Shown: positions 9,267 through 16,465, numbered from the stretch's first letter. The stretch is DNA of 34,069 bases from Enterovibrio nigricans DSM 22720 (GCF_900167155.1 NZ_FUXU01000049.1:1-34069); one strand, 5' to 3'. Made by a program: numbers and translations. The notes: generated by a model from the letters alone, not told the origin.

Positions 9267-9716
9267 TTATTTCGCGGTTCGCATCCCGTGTAGGAGACTT
9301 GAATGTGCTTGATTTTGGAGTCTGACAAGGATGGTCTGTAGTTCCAGAGCCACACGCCACTCGTACGGGGATAGGTGTATGCTTGTTAGTCGGGAAAGGC
9401 TTTCAAGGTCTGTGGTTGGCAAGAGTCGCCACATACCATTTTCGTTGCAATTTGTTCGAAGATAATCGATCAACTCGATCAGGAAGCAATACATATTGAA
9501 TGTAGAGTCGTCGTCAATAATTTCTTCGAAATGATCACTCGGGTTGGGTGATGGGGGCGTCAACACCTTCTTAGATTTCATCTTCTTGAGTGTCTTCGAC
9601 TTAACTTCATAGTCTTCGATTTTGGTCAAATACTCAGGTTCATTATCGCCTGTCTTTTTGTATATTGATGGGATGTTCCAATCAATATAGGAAGCTATGA
9701 AATTAGTGAGTGTTAC
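9267..9716 (-). CDS. gpT-like extension of tail assembly chaperone (made by -1 frameshift)
   Basis: This frame has no good start of its own; it is open from the end of the upstream chaperone gene. A -1 shift at the heptamer G GGA AAG (9716-9722) would join the 159 residues of the upstream protein to 149 residues encoded here, giving a 308-residue gpGT-type protein. The extension begins VTLTNFIASYIDW and contains several Lys-rich and aromatic segments. In lambda the same heptamer is used at the same place between G and T, and the minor fusion recruits tail-tube subunits to the tape measure. The frame, heptamer and gene order are seen directly; the product and its rate are inferred. It is followed by the tape measure gene. 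Confidence 0.85.
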   Translation of the reverse strand, partial: VTLTNFIASYIDWNIPSIYKKTGDNEPEYLTKIEDYEVKSKTLKKMKSKKVLTPPSPNPSDHFEEIIDDDSTFNMYCFLIELIDYLRTNCNENGMWRLLPTTDLESLSRLTSIHLSPYEWRVALELQTILVRLQNQAHSSLLHGMRTAK

Positions 9717-10192
9717 TTTCCCAGAAAAGCATGTACCTCTTGGAATGCTTCTAGGATTTGTTTCATGATATCTTCGGACGCAGGATCACTAAATAATTCT
9801 TTCTTGTTCTCTTTGGTACATGGAACCCCGAAGTGTTCAGACCAATTTGCAACAATCTCATCAAGAATGTCGATATTAATGCCCTTAGCATAATCAACGA
9901 CCGCAGCAATTTCATCTACATCTGATGAGTCTTTGATAGCTTCCAGTTTCTTCTGTGCAACAGCTTGTCTGATATTAGAACGCTCAAACGCACGCAAGAA
10001 TTCAGTGGATTGTGGTGGGAGAATCTCAACCCACGCTTCGGTGTCGACAATTTCAGGGACTTCGATTTCTTTGCCATCGACTTCCTTATTTACCAAATCG
10101 CCCGTAGCTGCTTTCAAGAATACGCGACGGTTCTTAATTTGTGGGAGACCACCGTTACTACGAAGGTTGTTGATGATGTTATTAGCAGACAT
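9713..10192 (-). CDS. tail assembly chaperone (gpG-like)
   Basis: A 159-residue acidic, mostly helical protein placed immediately before the tape measure gene and ending in a frameshift window, which defines the gpG chaperone of long-tailed phages. Its last codons are CTG GGA AAG followed by TAA, so termination gives the major short product and slippage gives the longer gpGT form. N-terminal residues 1-60 look beta-like (VFLKAATGDL, AWVEILPPQ), the rest helical. The ATG at 10192 has AAGGA about eight bases upstream. It should coat the tape measure protein and help polymerise the tail tube. No sequence motif alone identifies it; position and the slip site carry the call. Confidence 0.85.
   Translation of the reverse strand: MSANNIINNLRSNGGLPQIKNRRVFLKAATGDLVNKEVDGKEIEVPEIVDTEAWVEILPPQSTEFLRAFERSNIRQAVAQKKLEAIKDSSDVDEIAAVVDYAKGINIDILDEIVANWSEHFGVPCTKENKKELFSDPASEDIMKQILEAFQEVHAFLGK
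9716..9722 (-). promoter_or_regulatory. -1 ribosomal frameshift heptamer G GGA AAG
   Basis: On the minus strand GGGAAAG sits in the correct phase (X XXY YYZ) and its last codon is directly followed by the zero-frame TAA. The -1 frame stays open for 149 further codons. It is identical to the lambda G/T slip site. Confidence 0.9.
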
Positions 10193-10204
10193 GTTATTTC
10201 TTCC

Positions 10205-10681
10205 TTAATCAATTTTTGAAGTCAGTTTGACTAGATTGTTTCTTGCATTCATTGATGCGAGTGCGAGACCTGTTTCTCTCATAGAACGAGACGAGCTTGA
10301 GTGACCAACTTCAAGGTCAATTCCATATGGGACGATCAGAGAACCATACAGAAATCCAGTCTCACCGATTAACTTCTTGGAATCTTTCAATGATCTCCAA
10401 GAGTCGGAGTGGGATTGGTCGGAGTGGGATAGACGCTCGGCCTCAGTGTTAAGTGACAATGGCGTCAATTTATTAATTGTCCATCGCCAGCAATTAGCTG
10501 CGACATCCTGAGAATATTTCGCACCAGTTTTTGATGACGGTGTCAATTCAATATTTCGTGTGCCCATTTGTTCAACTGTATCGGCAACAGACTCGTAGAA
10601 TGCGCCTACGAGATTGTCGAACATTTCATCGTTATAACGATGTTGTTGTTGGTTGGACATCTTGGGTTTCTTTCGTGCCAT
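10205..10681 (-). CDS. hypothetical phage structural protein (possible tail completion protein)
   Basis: A 158-residue protein between the 113-residue gene and the tail chaperone gene. I do not recognise its family with certainty. The stretch GETGFLYGSLIV around residues 107-118 recalls the short Thr-Gly-x-Leu-x-x-Ser motif of HK97 gp10-like tail completion proteins, and the position fits, but the likeness is weak. The N terminus is rich in Lys, Arg and Gln (MARKKPKMSNQQQHRYN). I chose the ATG at 10681 because AAGGTGG is eight bases upstream; an ATG at 10717 has no good ribosome-binding site. It ends 13 bases before the chaperone start, so the two are surely co-transcribed. Confidence 0.65.
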   Translation of the reverse strand: MARKKPKMSNQQQHRYNDEMFDNLVGAFYESVADTVEQMGTRNIELTPSSKTGAKYSQDVAANCWRWTINKLTPLSLNTEAERLSHSDQSHSDSWRSLKDSKKLIGETGFLYGSLIVPYGIDLEVGHSSSSRSMRETGLALASMNARNNLVKLTSKID

Positions 10682-10753
10682 CAGTCTTTCCACCTTTGGT
10701 CTTGTAGAAGAAGCCATTACGGCGTCTCTGTGAATATGATCTTGCGTGTTTCA

Positions 10754-11095
10754 TTATTCTGTCTCTATGATATCGGCGATAAAAATGCCATCTTCGTCAA
10801 TTCCAAACCACTTTCCATCATTGAAAGATTCGGTCGAATAAAGTTCAAAACCTTCGGCGTCTTTAATTGTTTGTGATAAAGGATCATCATTGAATAGTTG
10901 TGTTATGTACTCAAGAATATTGGTGGAATACTTCCGTGCGGTTGTGGAAAATCGCTTGGATTGTTTTATCGGACTCCCCAACTTAATCACGGTCGACCAC
11001 AAAGTTTGCGGCAGAAGATAAAAGATATCAGGCCTGACATTATCGTGACAAAGAAAGCGATTGTGTGGAATCTTGATGTTTACTATTGTGTTCAT
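10754..11095 (-). CDS. hypothetical phage protein
   Basis: A 113-residue protein not recognised. It begins MNTIVNIKIPHNRF, has a basic middle (KQSKRFSTTARKYS) and an acidic end rich in Asp and Glu, with DGKWFGIDEDGIFIADI forming a likely beta hairpin. It lies downstream of two tandem terminators that follow the 331-residue gene, so it is reached by read-through or by its own promoter. The ribosome-binding site is weak (GGA nine bases before the ATG). By position, between head and tail genes, it may be a head-tail connector, but this is inference only. Confidence 0.6.
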   Translation of the reverse strand: MNTIVNIKIPHNRFLCHDNVRPDIFYLLPQTLWSTVIKLGSPIKQSKRFSTTARKYSTNILEYITQLFNDDPLSQTIKDAEGFELYSTESFNDGKWFGIDEDGIFIADIIETE

Positions 11096-11121
11096 TGAGT
11101 TGTTCCATTTTAAAGATCATG

Positions 11122-11148
11122 AAAAAGTGCTCTGTGATTAAGCAGAGC
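11122..11148 (-). terminator. second of two tandem terminators
   Basis: On the minus strand GCTCTG/CAGAGC with an eight-base loop is followed by AC and five T. It lies about 40 bases beyond the first terminator after the 331-residue gene. Confidence 0.6.
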
Positions 11149-11185
11149 CAAAGAGGATTACCCTTTTTGATGATCTCTATATGTG

Positions 11186-11211
11186 AAAAAGCCCCAACTT
11201 GTGGGGCTTTT
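11186..11211 (-). terminator. terminator after the 331-residue structural gene
   Basis: A nine-base-pair stem AAAAGCCCC/GGGGCTTTT with a seven-base loop, followed on the minus strand by T. It sits 22 bases after the stop codon of the gene and works in both directions on paper. Confidence 0.85.
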
Positions 11212-11233
11212 GATTATTTTGCCAATTCACTTA

Positions 11234-12229
11234 TTAGATGACGAATACTCGGGTGCCATTGTCTGCTTCATCGGTGAATACCATCTGATTCGATAGATGA
11301 AGAACCAATGCCCACAATGCTTCGGTCATGGTGTCAGGGGCAAACGTCAGGCCGTCGATATATGTTCGCGCCTCTTCAATACTTGCTCGGTATGTACCAG
11401 TTAGAGGCATAGCATCAGTCGGAGGCGCGGCACCAAGTAGAGGAAAATTTTGAGCAGCAGCACGCAACAACAGTGATGTCTCATAGAGATAATTCGGCGC
11501 ATCTTCATCAACGGTAGTCAAGAAATCAGGCACCACTCGGGATAGAACCTCACCATCACCTGAAGTCGGGTCTTCTTGACCAGGACTTGTGGCATCAGGT
11601 TCGGCAAGTTCATTACCTGAGTAATCAGGCACCTCATAATCAGGATCAACTTTGTTGAAGGTCGTGGCTACTGACGCAGCTGCTTCGAAATCTGCGGCCA
11701 GTTCTGAGATGATTTCTTTGGTGAAGTCGCCAAGTAGCCACAAACCACCATAGTTATATAGACCATCGACCACATCAGTCGACCAGAATTTACTACCTGC
11801 AACCAATGTCAGTTCGGTCTCGAATGCTGCAATTTGTGATGAGCCATCAATGTTCGTATTCTGCAAACCGGAATATGTGAGGGAGGTTGTGCCAGCTACG
11901 TTGAAACGAAGTTCGTCATATACTTGATGTAGCATTAACAAAACCATATCGGTAATACCAAACTCTTCTGTGGCTGCGTATCGTGATGTGTCCAACAAAC
12001 CGAACAGGGTGCCCAGCTCGTCATAGATTGCTGTCACGTATTCAAGTTCGGTCGCACCACCATGCGCTACATCAGAGCCTTGCGCAAGGGTAATCAACTT
12101 TTCGGTAGACTCGAGGGCATCATCCTTATCGATGAACTTAATATTGAGTTCAACGTGTTGGTTTTTGATGCGATTTAAAATTTTGAGAAGTAGCTTCTCA
12201 CCCAATGATTTGTCATTGAATAGTGCCAT
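11234..12229 (-). CDS. hypothetical phage protein, probable structural component
   Basis: A 331-residue acidic protein I cannot place. Residues 1-170 look helical (GEKLLLKILNRIKNQHVELN, then long helices). A Pro/Asp/Gly/Ser-rich linker occupies about 195-235, and a second helical domain covers 235-331. It sits where capsid or neck proteins are expected, between the XkdF-like gene and the tail chaperone, and is followed by two tandem terminators, which often mark a strongly expressed capsid gene. Yet it shows none of the features I associate with HK97-fold capsid proteins. A strong ribosome-binding site (AAGGA eight bases before the ATG) supports high expression. Calling it the capsid protein would be a guess. 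Confidence 0.7.
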   Translation of the reverse strand: MALFNDKSLGEKLLLKILNRIKNQHVELNIKFIDKDDALESTEKLITLAQGSDVAHGGATELEYVTAIYDELGTLFGLLDTSRYAATEEFGITDMVLLMLHQVYDELRFNVAGTTSLTYSGLQNTNIDGSSQIAAFETELTLVAGSKFWSTDVVDGLYNYGGLWLLGDFTKEIISELAADFEAAASVATTFNKVDPDYEVPDYSGNELAEPDATSPGQEDPTSGDGEVLSRVVPDFLTTVDEDAPNYLYETSLLLRAAAQNFPLLGAAPPTDAMPLTGTYRASIEEARTYIDGLTFAPDTMTEALWALVLHLSNQMVFTDEADNGTRVFVI

Positions 12230-12243
12230 TTGGAAATTCCTTG

Positions 12244-12366
12244 TTAGTCGTGAACAGTGACTACAATATGAGTCACTTGAACAATATGTTTTTGTGGGGT
12301 TTTGGGAGGCGTGGATACCGTATGAGTACCCACAATCTCAACCAAAGTGATCTTTGGTTTCATCAT
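12244..12366 (-). CDS. small hypothetical protein (40 residues)
   Basis: A short frame filling the gap between two phage genes, starting with a double ATG (12366 and 12363) preceded by GGTGAG, and ending 14 bases before the next ATG. The product has a beta-rich look (KITLVEIVGTHTV, then HIVQVTHIVVTVHD) with a proline-rich centre. No family is recognised. Tight packing with its neighbours is the main support. Confidence 0.5.
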   Translation of the reverse strand: MMKPKITLVEIVGTHTVSTPPKTPQKHIVQVTHIVVTVHD

Positions 12367-12384
12367 ACTCACCAAATTTGAATG

Positions 12385-12588
12385 TTAAGGAGTTGGAGCG
12401 GCTGTCATTGGCGTGATGTACAAACCATTTGATGTAATGATTGATTCAGAAAATGAATCCACTGATGCGAAATACATTCTGTTGGTCTCCTTGATGAAGG
12501 TTCGGTCTCCATCAAGGAAGTTAGATGCAACCGCATCAGCGATAGTGTCAAAGCGGTCGCGTTGCACTTGGGTTTGTTGTAGAGGCAC
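12385..12588 (-). CDS. small hypothetical phage protein
   Basis: A 67-residue protein with a GTG start at 12588. AAGGA lies nine bases upstream and overlaps the stop codon of the preceding gene, so the two are translationally coupled. The N-terminal half is helical (VQRDRFDTIADAVASNFLDG); the C-terminal half has YFASVDSFSESIITSNGLYI and a Pro/Ala end. No family is recognised. It is part of the head/neck gene cluster. Confidence 0.6.
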   Translation of the reverse strand: MPLQQTQVQRDRFDTIADAVASNFLDGDRTFIKETNRMYFASVDSFSESIITSNGLYITPMTAAPTP

Positions 12589-12600
12589 TTTGGTTAGTCC

Positions 12601-13068
12601 TTAAAATTTAAGGCCGATTTCTGCGAGTTCGCGGGGGCACACACCAGTCTCTCCGTAGAACTCGTTGAATACGGCGGTGTTAACATCGAGCCAGTTCTTT
12701 GTTGCGGTCAGGAACGAGTGGCGTTGAGCCAGAGATGATAAGTCACCCCAATCTTTGCTGAAGGTGAAGACAGTCTTGATGATTTCAAACGCTTCTTGTG
12801 GGGTGTGTTTGATTGTGGACAGATCACCCTTCAACTCCAGAATGTCTGTGTCGAGGGTGCCGACATCAACGGACAATCTGTAGTACTCCGTCTGTAGATC
12901 ATTAAGATTGTCGAGTGGAATGTTGTTCAGAACGCCGTGGCGACGAATATCATCGATCTGCTGGACACGCGCACGCTTATGATTGGCATCAGTAGTTTTG
13001 AACTCGATCTGCTCACGAAGGAACTTGGACGCAGCTGGATGGGTTACTTTTGTGTAATCGAAAGTCAT
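12601..13068 (-). CDS. hypothetical phage protein
   Basis: A 155-residue, mostly helical protein (TKVTHPAASKFLREQIEF; TDILELKGDLSTIKHTPQEA; SFLTATKNWLDVNTAVFNEF). I do not recognise it. The ATG at 13068 has AGAGGA eight to nine bases upstream; the frame stays open upstream but without another supported start. It follows the XkdF-like gene after 142 bases and precedes the 67-residue gene by 12 bases. A scaffold or head-completion role would fit the position but has no sequence support. Confidence 0.65.
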   Translation of the reverse strand: MTFDYTKVTHPAASKFLREQIEFKTTDANHKRARVQQIDDIRRHGVLNNIPLDNLNDLQTEYYRLSVDVGTLDTDILELKGDLSTIKHTPQEAFEIIKTVFTFSKDWGDLSSLAQRHSFLTATKNWLDVNTAVFNEFYGETGVCPRELAEIGLKF

Positions 13069-13210
13069 TTGTAAAATCCTCTTTAAAATGAACCCACCCC
13101 TGTCATCAGGCATAGGTATAGTGTGGGGAGAAAATGAACCCCCTAAGTGGTTGTTTTTATTGATGGTTGTTTTTGCGGAATTTCTGCTGGAGATTCTTTG
13201 ACGGCTGGAT

Positions 13211-13720
13211 TTAGCTGTAGCGAGCTTTTAGATATTGCTTCTTCTCAGACTCACGGATCTGAGTACGGACGATGGGCTTCGGTTTGCCCATTTCTTGTGA
13301 TAGCTTCTCAGCCAGCTCATCAATTTCGTCTTCATTGAGAGCCACATGAATTTCACACGACTTGAACATCTGAATATTGGACTTGGTGATGGTCTTGCCA
13401 TCCGACACCTTAAACTCGTGGATGACATTATCAGCAAGCAGGTCTTCAAGCAGGTCTTCGTCATAGACGCGAACTGTTTGTAACCAACTACCAGCCTTGA
13501 TGGCGTTACCGTTCCAATCAACATCGTCTGGAATGATGTAGTTCTCGACAATCTCTGCAATTACCATTGCATCGTCAGCATCGTCGCCACCGAGAGGAAT
13601 GTACATACCGTCACCAGTCTTGAACTTGTCTTGGTACTCACGACAGGCTGTATGAATCTCATCTACGGTGATGTCTTCGTTGGGCATCATTACGACGCCT
13701 GTTACTTCATGTTGAATCAT
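13211..13720 (-). CDS. XkdF-like phage head protein (possible prohead protease/scaffold)
   Basis: A 169-residue acidic protein. Its N terminus (VTGVVMMPNEDITVDEIHTACREYQ), the central VIAEIVENYIIPDDVDWNG and KAGSWLQTVRVYDEDL stretches follow the order of the PBSX XkdF domain: a strand ending Gly-Val-Val, a helix after a short acidic loop, then Glu-x-Tyr-Ile-x-Pro, then a Lys-x-Gly-Ser-Trp strand. XkdF proteins act in head assembly as a putative serine protease and scaffold. I cannot assign catalytic residues with confidence, so activity is open. Its start overlaps the previous gene's stop (TAATG), a clear coupling. The domain call is from motif order, not from a search. Confidence 0.6.
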   Translation of the reverse strand: MIQHEVTGVVMMPNEDITVDEIHTACREYQDKFKTGDGMYIPLGGDDADDAMVIAEIVENYIIPDDVDWNGNAIKAGSWLQTVRVYDEDLLEDLLADNVIHEFKVSDGKTITKSNIQMFKSCEIHVALNEDEIDELAEKLSQEMGKPKPIVRTQIRESEKKQYLKARYS

Positions 13721-14256
13721 TATGTTGCTACTCCGGTTTCGATATCGTTGCGTAATTTGAAAACTACGTCAGGAATCTCTGTGACTTCATCAACCCAATC
13801 AGGCATCGACACTTTGTCGGTCGGTTCTGTGGTCTGAACCCACATTCCTTTTGTGCCACCATTCTCTTCCCATGATTCGTAATATTCTTCGATTGCATGC
13901 TTGATATCGGTGACATACCAGTTGCCGTGACTGTCTTTATACTTCTTGACGTGCCACACATCGCGAGTCTTACGAAGGCGTTCGCCGATAGTGCTGATGT
14001 TCATATTTCGAACAACAACGAAGTGACCGCTTTGCGTGAAGTATTTCACGAAGGCTTGATGTTCGAAGATGTGATACTTCAGGGTTGGTACTACTTTATT
14101 TCTGTTTGGACGGTCTATCGGGAAGAAGTATGACGCCTCACTCACGCCACCATCACTGGTGCTTTGGACTCTGATACCGCGCTCACCTCGAAGTAGCTTT
14201 CGTCCGTCTTGCGCGAGGTATTCCAAACCATCTACTGTTTCAGTTAACCATGTCAT
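13720..14256 (-). CDS. hypothetical phage protein
   Basis: A 178-residue protein between the integrase and the XkdF-like gene. It is not recognised. It has a beta-rich first half (RKLLRGERGIRVQSTS, HFVVVRNMNIS) and a helical, aromatic-rich second half (WHVKKYKDSHGNWYVTDIKH; EEYYESWEENG). AAGGA lies nine bases before the ATG. It starts 13 bases after the integrase stop and overlaps the next start by one base, so integrase, this gene and the XkdF-like gene appear to be one translational unit. Confidence 0.65.
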   Translation of the reverse strand: MTWLTETVDGLEYLAQDGRKLLRGERGIRVQSTSDGGVSEASYFFPIDRPNRNKVVPTLKYHIFEHQAFVKYFTQSGHFVVVRNMNISTIGERLRKTRDVWHVKKYKDSHGNWYVTDIKHAIEEYYESWEENGGTKGMWVQTTEPTDKVSMPDWVDEVTEIPDVVFKLRNDIETGVAT

Positions 14257-14268
14257 TGGGGATGATCC

Positions 14269-14937
14269 TTATGCGAAAATATCTGCACGCGCGAGCGCAC
14301 GACTATCTGTTCTTTGTGATGGGTCAGTTAGCTCACCGCTCATCATTCTTTGGTTATCAAGCACCATTGCTTGGTTGATGTATTTTCTTGAACCCGTATA
14401 CACCTGAGTTTGTTTCTCAGAATTGTGATTCAACATCTCTTTAATTTCAGATGATGAAGCACCCATTGCCCAGAATGAAAGTGCTGCACTTTTACGAAGA
14501 CTGTGAGTACCAACATTCTGTTCTATACCCAGCTCATCTGCTGCGTTCTTCATATTTTCCCAAACCGATTTACGTGTCAGAGGCTTCGCGGCTTTTGCAC
14601 CACCAATGAATACAAACGGAGATAATGGGAATTCGGCAATATGAGCGCGTAGACGTTCAGCAGTATCACCAACCAATACTTTCTGGTATTGCACCTTATT
14701 AGTTTTGGTTTCTGTGATGTCATTTAGAATGATGGTCTCACCATCGTCATTAATGTCGGATTTCTTGAGATTCAGGATATCCTGACAACGTAGGCCAAGA
14801 TCATTTGCCACCCTAATATAAACAGCACGACTTTTCGCGCCAGTCTTTCCACGGTTTGATACCGTGTGAATATTACTGTCAAAAATAGAAATCAGTTTAT
14901 TTCGAAGTGATACTGATGGGATAGCTTCAACAATCAT
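14269..14937 (-). CDS. tyrosine recombinase / integrase, catalytic domain only
   Basis: A 222-residue protein with the full catalytic set of tyrosine recombinases: Arg in GLRCQDILNL (residue 50), a beta-hairpin lysine in ETKTNKVQYQK (about 78-81), His-x-x-Arg in GTHSLRKSAA (145 and 148), His at 171 in LNHNSEKQ, and the nucleophile Tyr at 180 in QVYTG. It lacks the usual N-terminal SAM-like core-binding domain (typical integrases have 320-420 residues), so DNA binding must differ or the gene is shortened. GAGGAG lies eight bases before the ATG. It would integrate or excise the element, or resolve dimers. Its place inside the structural operon, far from either element edge, is odd. Confidence 0.88.
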   Translation of the reverse strand: MIVEAIPSVSLRNKLISIFDSNIHTVSNRGKTGAKSRAVYIRVANDLGLRCQDILNLKKSDINDDGETIILNDITETKTNKVQYQKVLVGDTAERLRAHIAEFPLSPFVFIGGAKAAKPLTRKSVWENMKNAADELGIEQNVGTHSLRKSAALSFWAMGASSSEIKEMLNHNSEKQTQVYTGSRKYINQAMVLDNQRMMSGELTDPSQRTDSRALARADIFA

Positions 14938-15027
14938 TAGGGTGACTCCTCTTATTAACGAGGGTCAATTATAGCTCGGTCAAACAATAGCCCAAAGCGA
15001 AAAGTTACTTTGGGGAAATGCTTGAGA

Positions 15028-15486
15028 TTAAGACATCGCTTTAATAATAGCGGCAGTTCTAACCTTAATTACATCTTGTTCAATTCGCACCATCATGTCT
15101 TTCCACTCGCTCTCAGGCATACTATCAGTATTGATGAATGAGAACGCACCAATTGTGAATTGTGCCTTTTGCAGCGAATCAACTTCGGCCTGTAGACAAT
15201 TAATTGCTGATTGGAGTGAGTCGACTTTATTTTGAATCACTTCAATATCGTCGGTTGATTTGATTAACAACTGAATTGCATTCGTCTGATGTCGAAAATC
15301 TTCTTCGGTGGTGCCATCACCATATATTGTTTTCAGCGCAATGGCTTGATCATCTGTGATTGACCCTTCGACAAATGCACACCATATTGGAGTTCCCTGA
15401 CGAATTCCACCTTGTACAAGGTGAGCGCGTTGTTGTTGTTGACGTTCTTCTTGCGTTAATATTGTTCGAAACATATTATTTCTCAT
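15028..15486 (-). CDS. hypothetical phage protein
   Basis: A 152-residue protein not recognised. It starts with MFRTILTQEERQQQQRAHL, has a short aromatic stretch (GTPIWCAFVEGSITDDQAIA) resembling small phage proteins of the tail-fibre/lysis neighbourhood, and a coiled coil in the middle (IEVIQNKVDSLQSAINCLQ). Either the ATG at 15486 or the one at 15474 could be the start; GAGA-type sites precede both. It is transcribed towards the integrase and diverges from the small plus-strand gene across a hairpin-rich 230-base region. Confidence 0.6.
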   Translation of the reverse strand: MRNNMFRTILTQEERQQQQRAHLVQGGIRQGTPIWCAFVEGSITDDQAIALKTIYGDGTTEEDFRHQTNAIQLLIKSTDDIEVIQNKVDSLQSAINCLQAEVDSLQKAQFTIGAFSFINTDSMPESEWKDMMVRIEQDVIKVRTAAIIKAMS

Positions 15487-15508
15487 CTCTCTCTTCGTTG
15501 AATGTGGT

Positions 15509-15538
15509 TATAGCCTAATTGTTTCCCAATAGGCTATA
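15509..15538. repeat. nine-base-pair hairpin (first of four)
   Basis: TATAGCCTA and its exact complement flank a 12-base spacer. It is the first of four consecutive perfect inverted repeats between two divergent genes. Confidence 0.7.
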
Positions 15539-15555
15539 CTTCGATTTGTTATTTG

Positions 15556-15594
15556 AGCCCCGACAACTTCCTTGCCTAGTGTCGGGGCTTTTTG
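15556..15594 (+). terminator. terminator-like hairpin, plus strand
   Basis: A perfect ten-base-pair stem AGCCCCGACA/TGTCGGGGCT with a 14-base loop is followed by TTTTT on the plus strand only. No plus-strand gene lies just upstream, so it would end an unseen RNA or act as an insulator before the promoter that follows. Confidence 0.7.
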
Positions 15595-15617
15595 CGTTCT
15601 GGAATTCGCGGTATAAT
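15589..15617 (+). promoter_or_regulatory. candidate promoter for the 74-residue gene
   Basis: A perfect TATAAT at 15612-15617 lies 100 bases before the gene. The -35 region (TTTTTG with a 17-base spacer) is poor, so activity may need a factor. Placement between hairpins supports a regulated start here. Confidence 0.4.
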
Positions 15618-15625
15618 AACTGCTT

Positions 15626-15692
15626 CGACTAACCCCTTGAGGCTCCAACCAATACAGGGTTAGTCGACACTGGAATCCTCGATAGTGATTCC
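15626..15692 (+). promoter_or_regulatory. structured leader with two hairpins
   Basis: CGACTAACCC at 15626-15635 pairs exactly with 15657-15666, and GGAATC at 15672-15677 pairs with 15687-15692. Both lie between the candidate TATAAT and the ribosome-binding site of the plus-strand gene, so its mRNA would carry a folded leader. Confidence 0.55.
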
Positions 15693-15716
15693 TAACGCAC
15701 ATTAAGGATTATAAAG

Positions 15717-15941
15717 ATGATGCGTAAACAATTCATAGACGTTGTATTTCCAGACGGAGCAGTTATTTGTGTTCCAATCACAGCCAACACTAAAGAGGAG
15801 GCAGAGCAAAAGGCATCAGATAATTACGATAAGCTGCATGACGCCCACTTATCTCGCCCACTGTCTGCAATGATTAAGATGAAAGGGACAAAGAATAAGC
15901 GTGGCGTTCCAACTGGATTATATATTCGCCTACCAACCTAA
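15717..15941 (+). CDS. small hypothetical protein on the opposite strand
   Basis: A 74-residue protein, one of only two plus-strand genes in the element. It has a beta-strand start (FIDVVFPDGAVICVPITA), a charged helix (TKEEAEQKASDNYDKLHDAH) and a basic C terminus (IKMKGTKNKRGVPTGLYIR). AAGGA is eight bases before the ATG at 15717; the next ATG at 15720 is equally possible. Its leader carries two hairpins and a TATAAT box. The opposite orientation and folded leader suggest an independently regulated accessory or control gene, but the sequence does not tell its function. Confidence 0.6.
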   Translation: MMRKQFIDVVFPDGAVICVPITANTKEEAEQKASDNYDKLHDAHLSRPLSAMIKMKGTKNKRGVPTGLYIRLPT

Positions 15942-15972
15942 TTGTATTTGGGCAAAGGAATGCCCATTACAA

Positions 15973-16209
15973 TCATTCACTGATCCTCCCATACAACAAC
16001 AGCCAATTATGTCTGACATCCAATCCGTGACACTGTTCTAGCGACAACCCCACCCTTTCTCTAATCCCCACCCAGAAATTATTGATTGGTGCGAGGTATG
16101 GAATCAGCACTGGGCAATTCCAGAAGCAGAACACAGCTGTTATCCGAATCAGTTCTAGTGATGCTATTGCTATCACAATAATGGCAATAGCAATTTGAAT
16201 GATTTCCAT
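15973..16209 (-). CDS. small membrane protein
   Basis: A 78-residue protein whose first 32 residues form one strongly hydrophobic segment (IIQIAIAIIVIAIASLELI, then ITAVFCFW), followed by a soluble tail with Trp and His residues. I chose the ATG at 16209 because AGAGGTG is seven bases upstream. In phages, small single-span proteins next to other small membrane proteins are often holins, spanins or superinfection proteins, but no endolysin is present nearby, so a lysis role is unproven. Confidence 0.6.
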   Translation of the reverse strand: MEIIQIAIAIIVIAIASLELIRITAVFCFWNCPVLIPYLAPINNFWVGIRERVGLSLEQCHGLDVRHNWLLLYGRISE

Positions 16210-16239
16210 TGGTATCACCTCTTCTTTATCTTTGTCTTA

Positions 16240-16410
16240 TTAATTCACGGTCGAGCCTAGTGCGGTGAGCAAACCTGTCATACCTGCTATGCAAGTAGCA
16301 ATCATCACAGATGTTCCCACGAATGTTTTGGCTAACACCATATTATCTGCCGTTGCGCTTTTCAGTTCTTCGTTGATTGCGTTGCTTCCTGAGTTCTTTG
16401 TTACGTTCAC
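16240..16410 (-). CDS. possible small membrane peptide (56 residues)
   Basis: With a GTG start at 16410 (GGAAG nine bases upstream) this frame encodes a soluble N terminus and a clear membrane segment in its second half (MVLAKTFVGTSVMIATCIAG and following), ending just before the membrane-protein gene. A second, overlapping frame at 16343-16447 (ATG start, AGGA upstream) encodes a very basic 34-residue peptide. Which of them is used, or whether both are, cannot be decided here; the hydrophobic segment favours the 56-residue frame. Confidence 0.4.
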   Translation of the reverse strand: MNVTKNSGSNAINEELKSATADNMVLAKTFVGTSVMIATCIAGMTGLLTALGSTVN

Positions 16411-16465
16411 GTTGTGTATCTTCCATATGTTGAGTGGTGTGTTTCATCAGGTCTATTCCTAATCA

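Noticed and set aside
11234-12229. Major capsid protein
   Set aside because: Position and tandem terminators fit, but the sequence has no features I can tie to the HK97 fold.
13140-13230. Possible -1 extension of the XkdF-like protein (continuing LNPAVKESPAEIPQ to a TAG)
   Set aside because: The peptide is plausible, but no canonical slippery heptamer is in phase near the stop, so I do not call recoding.
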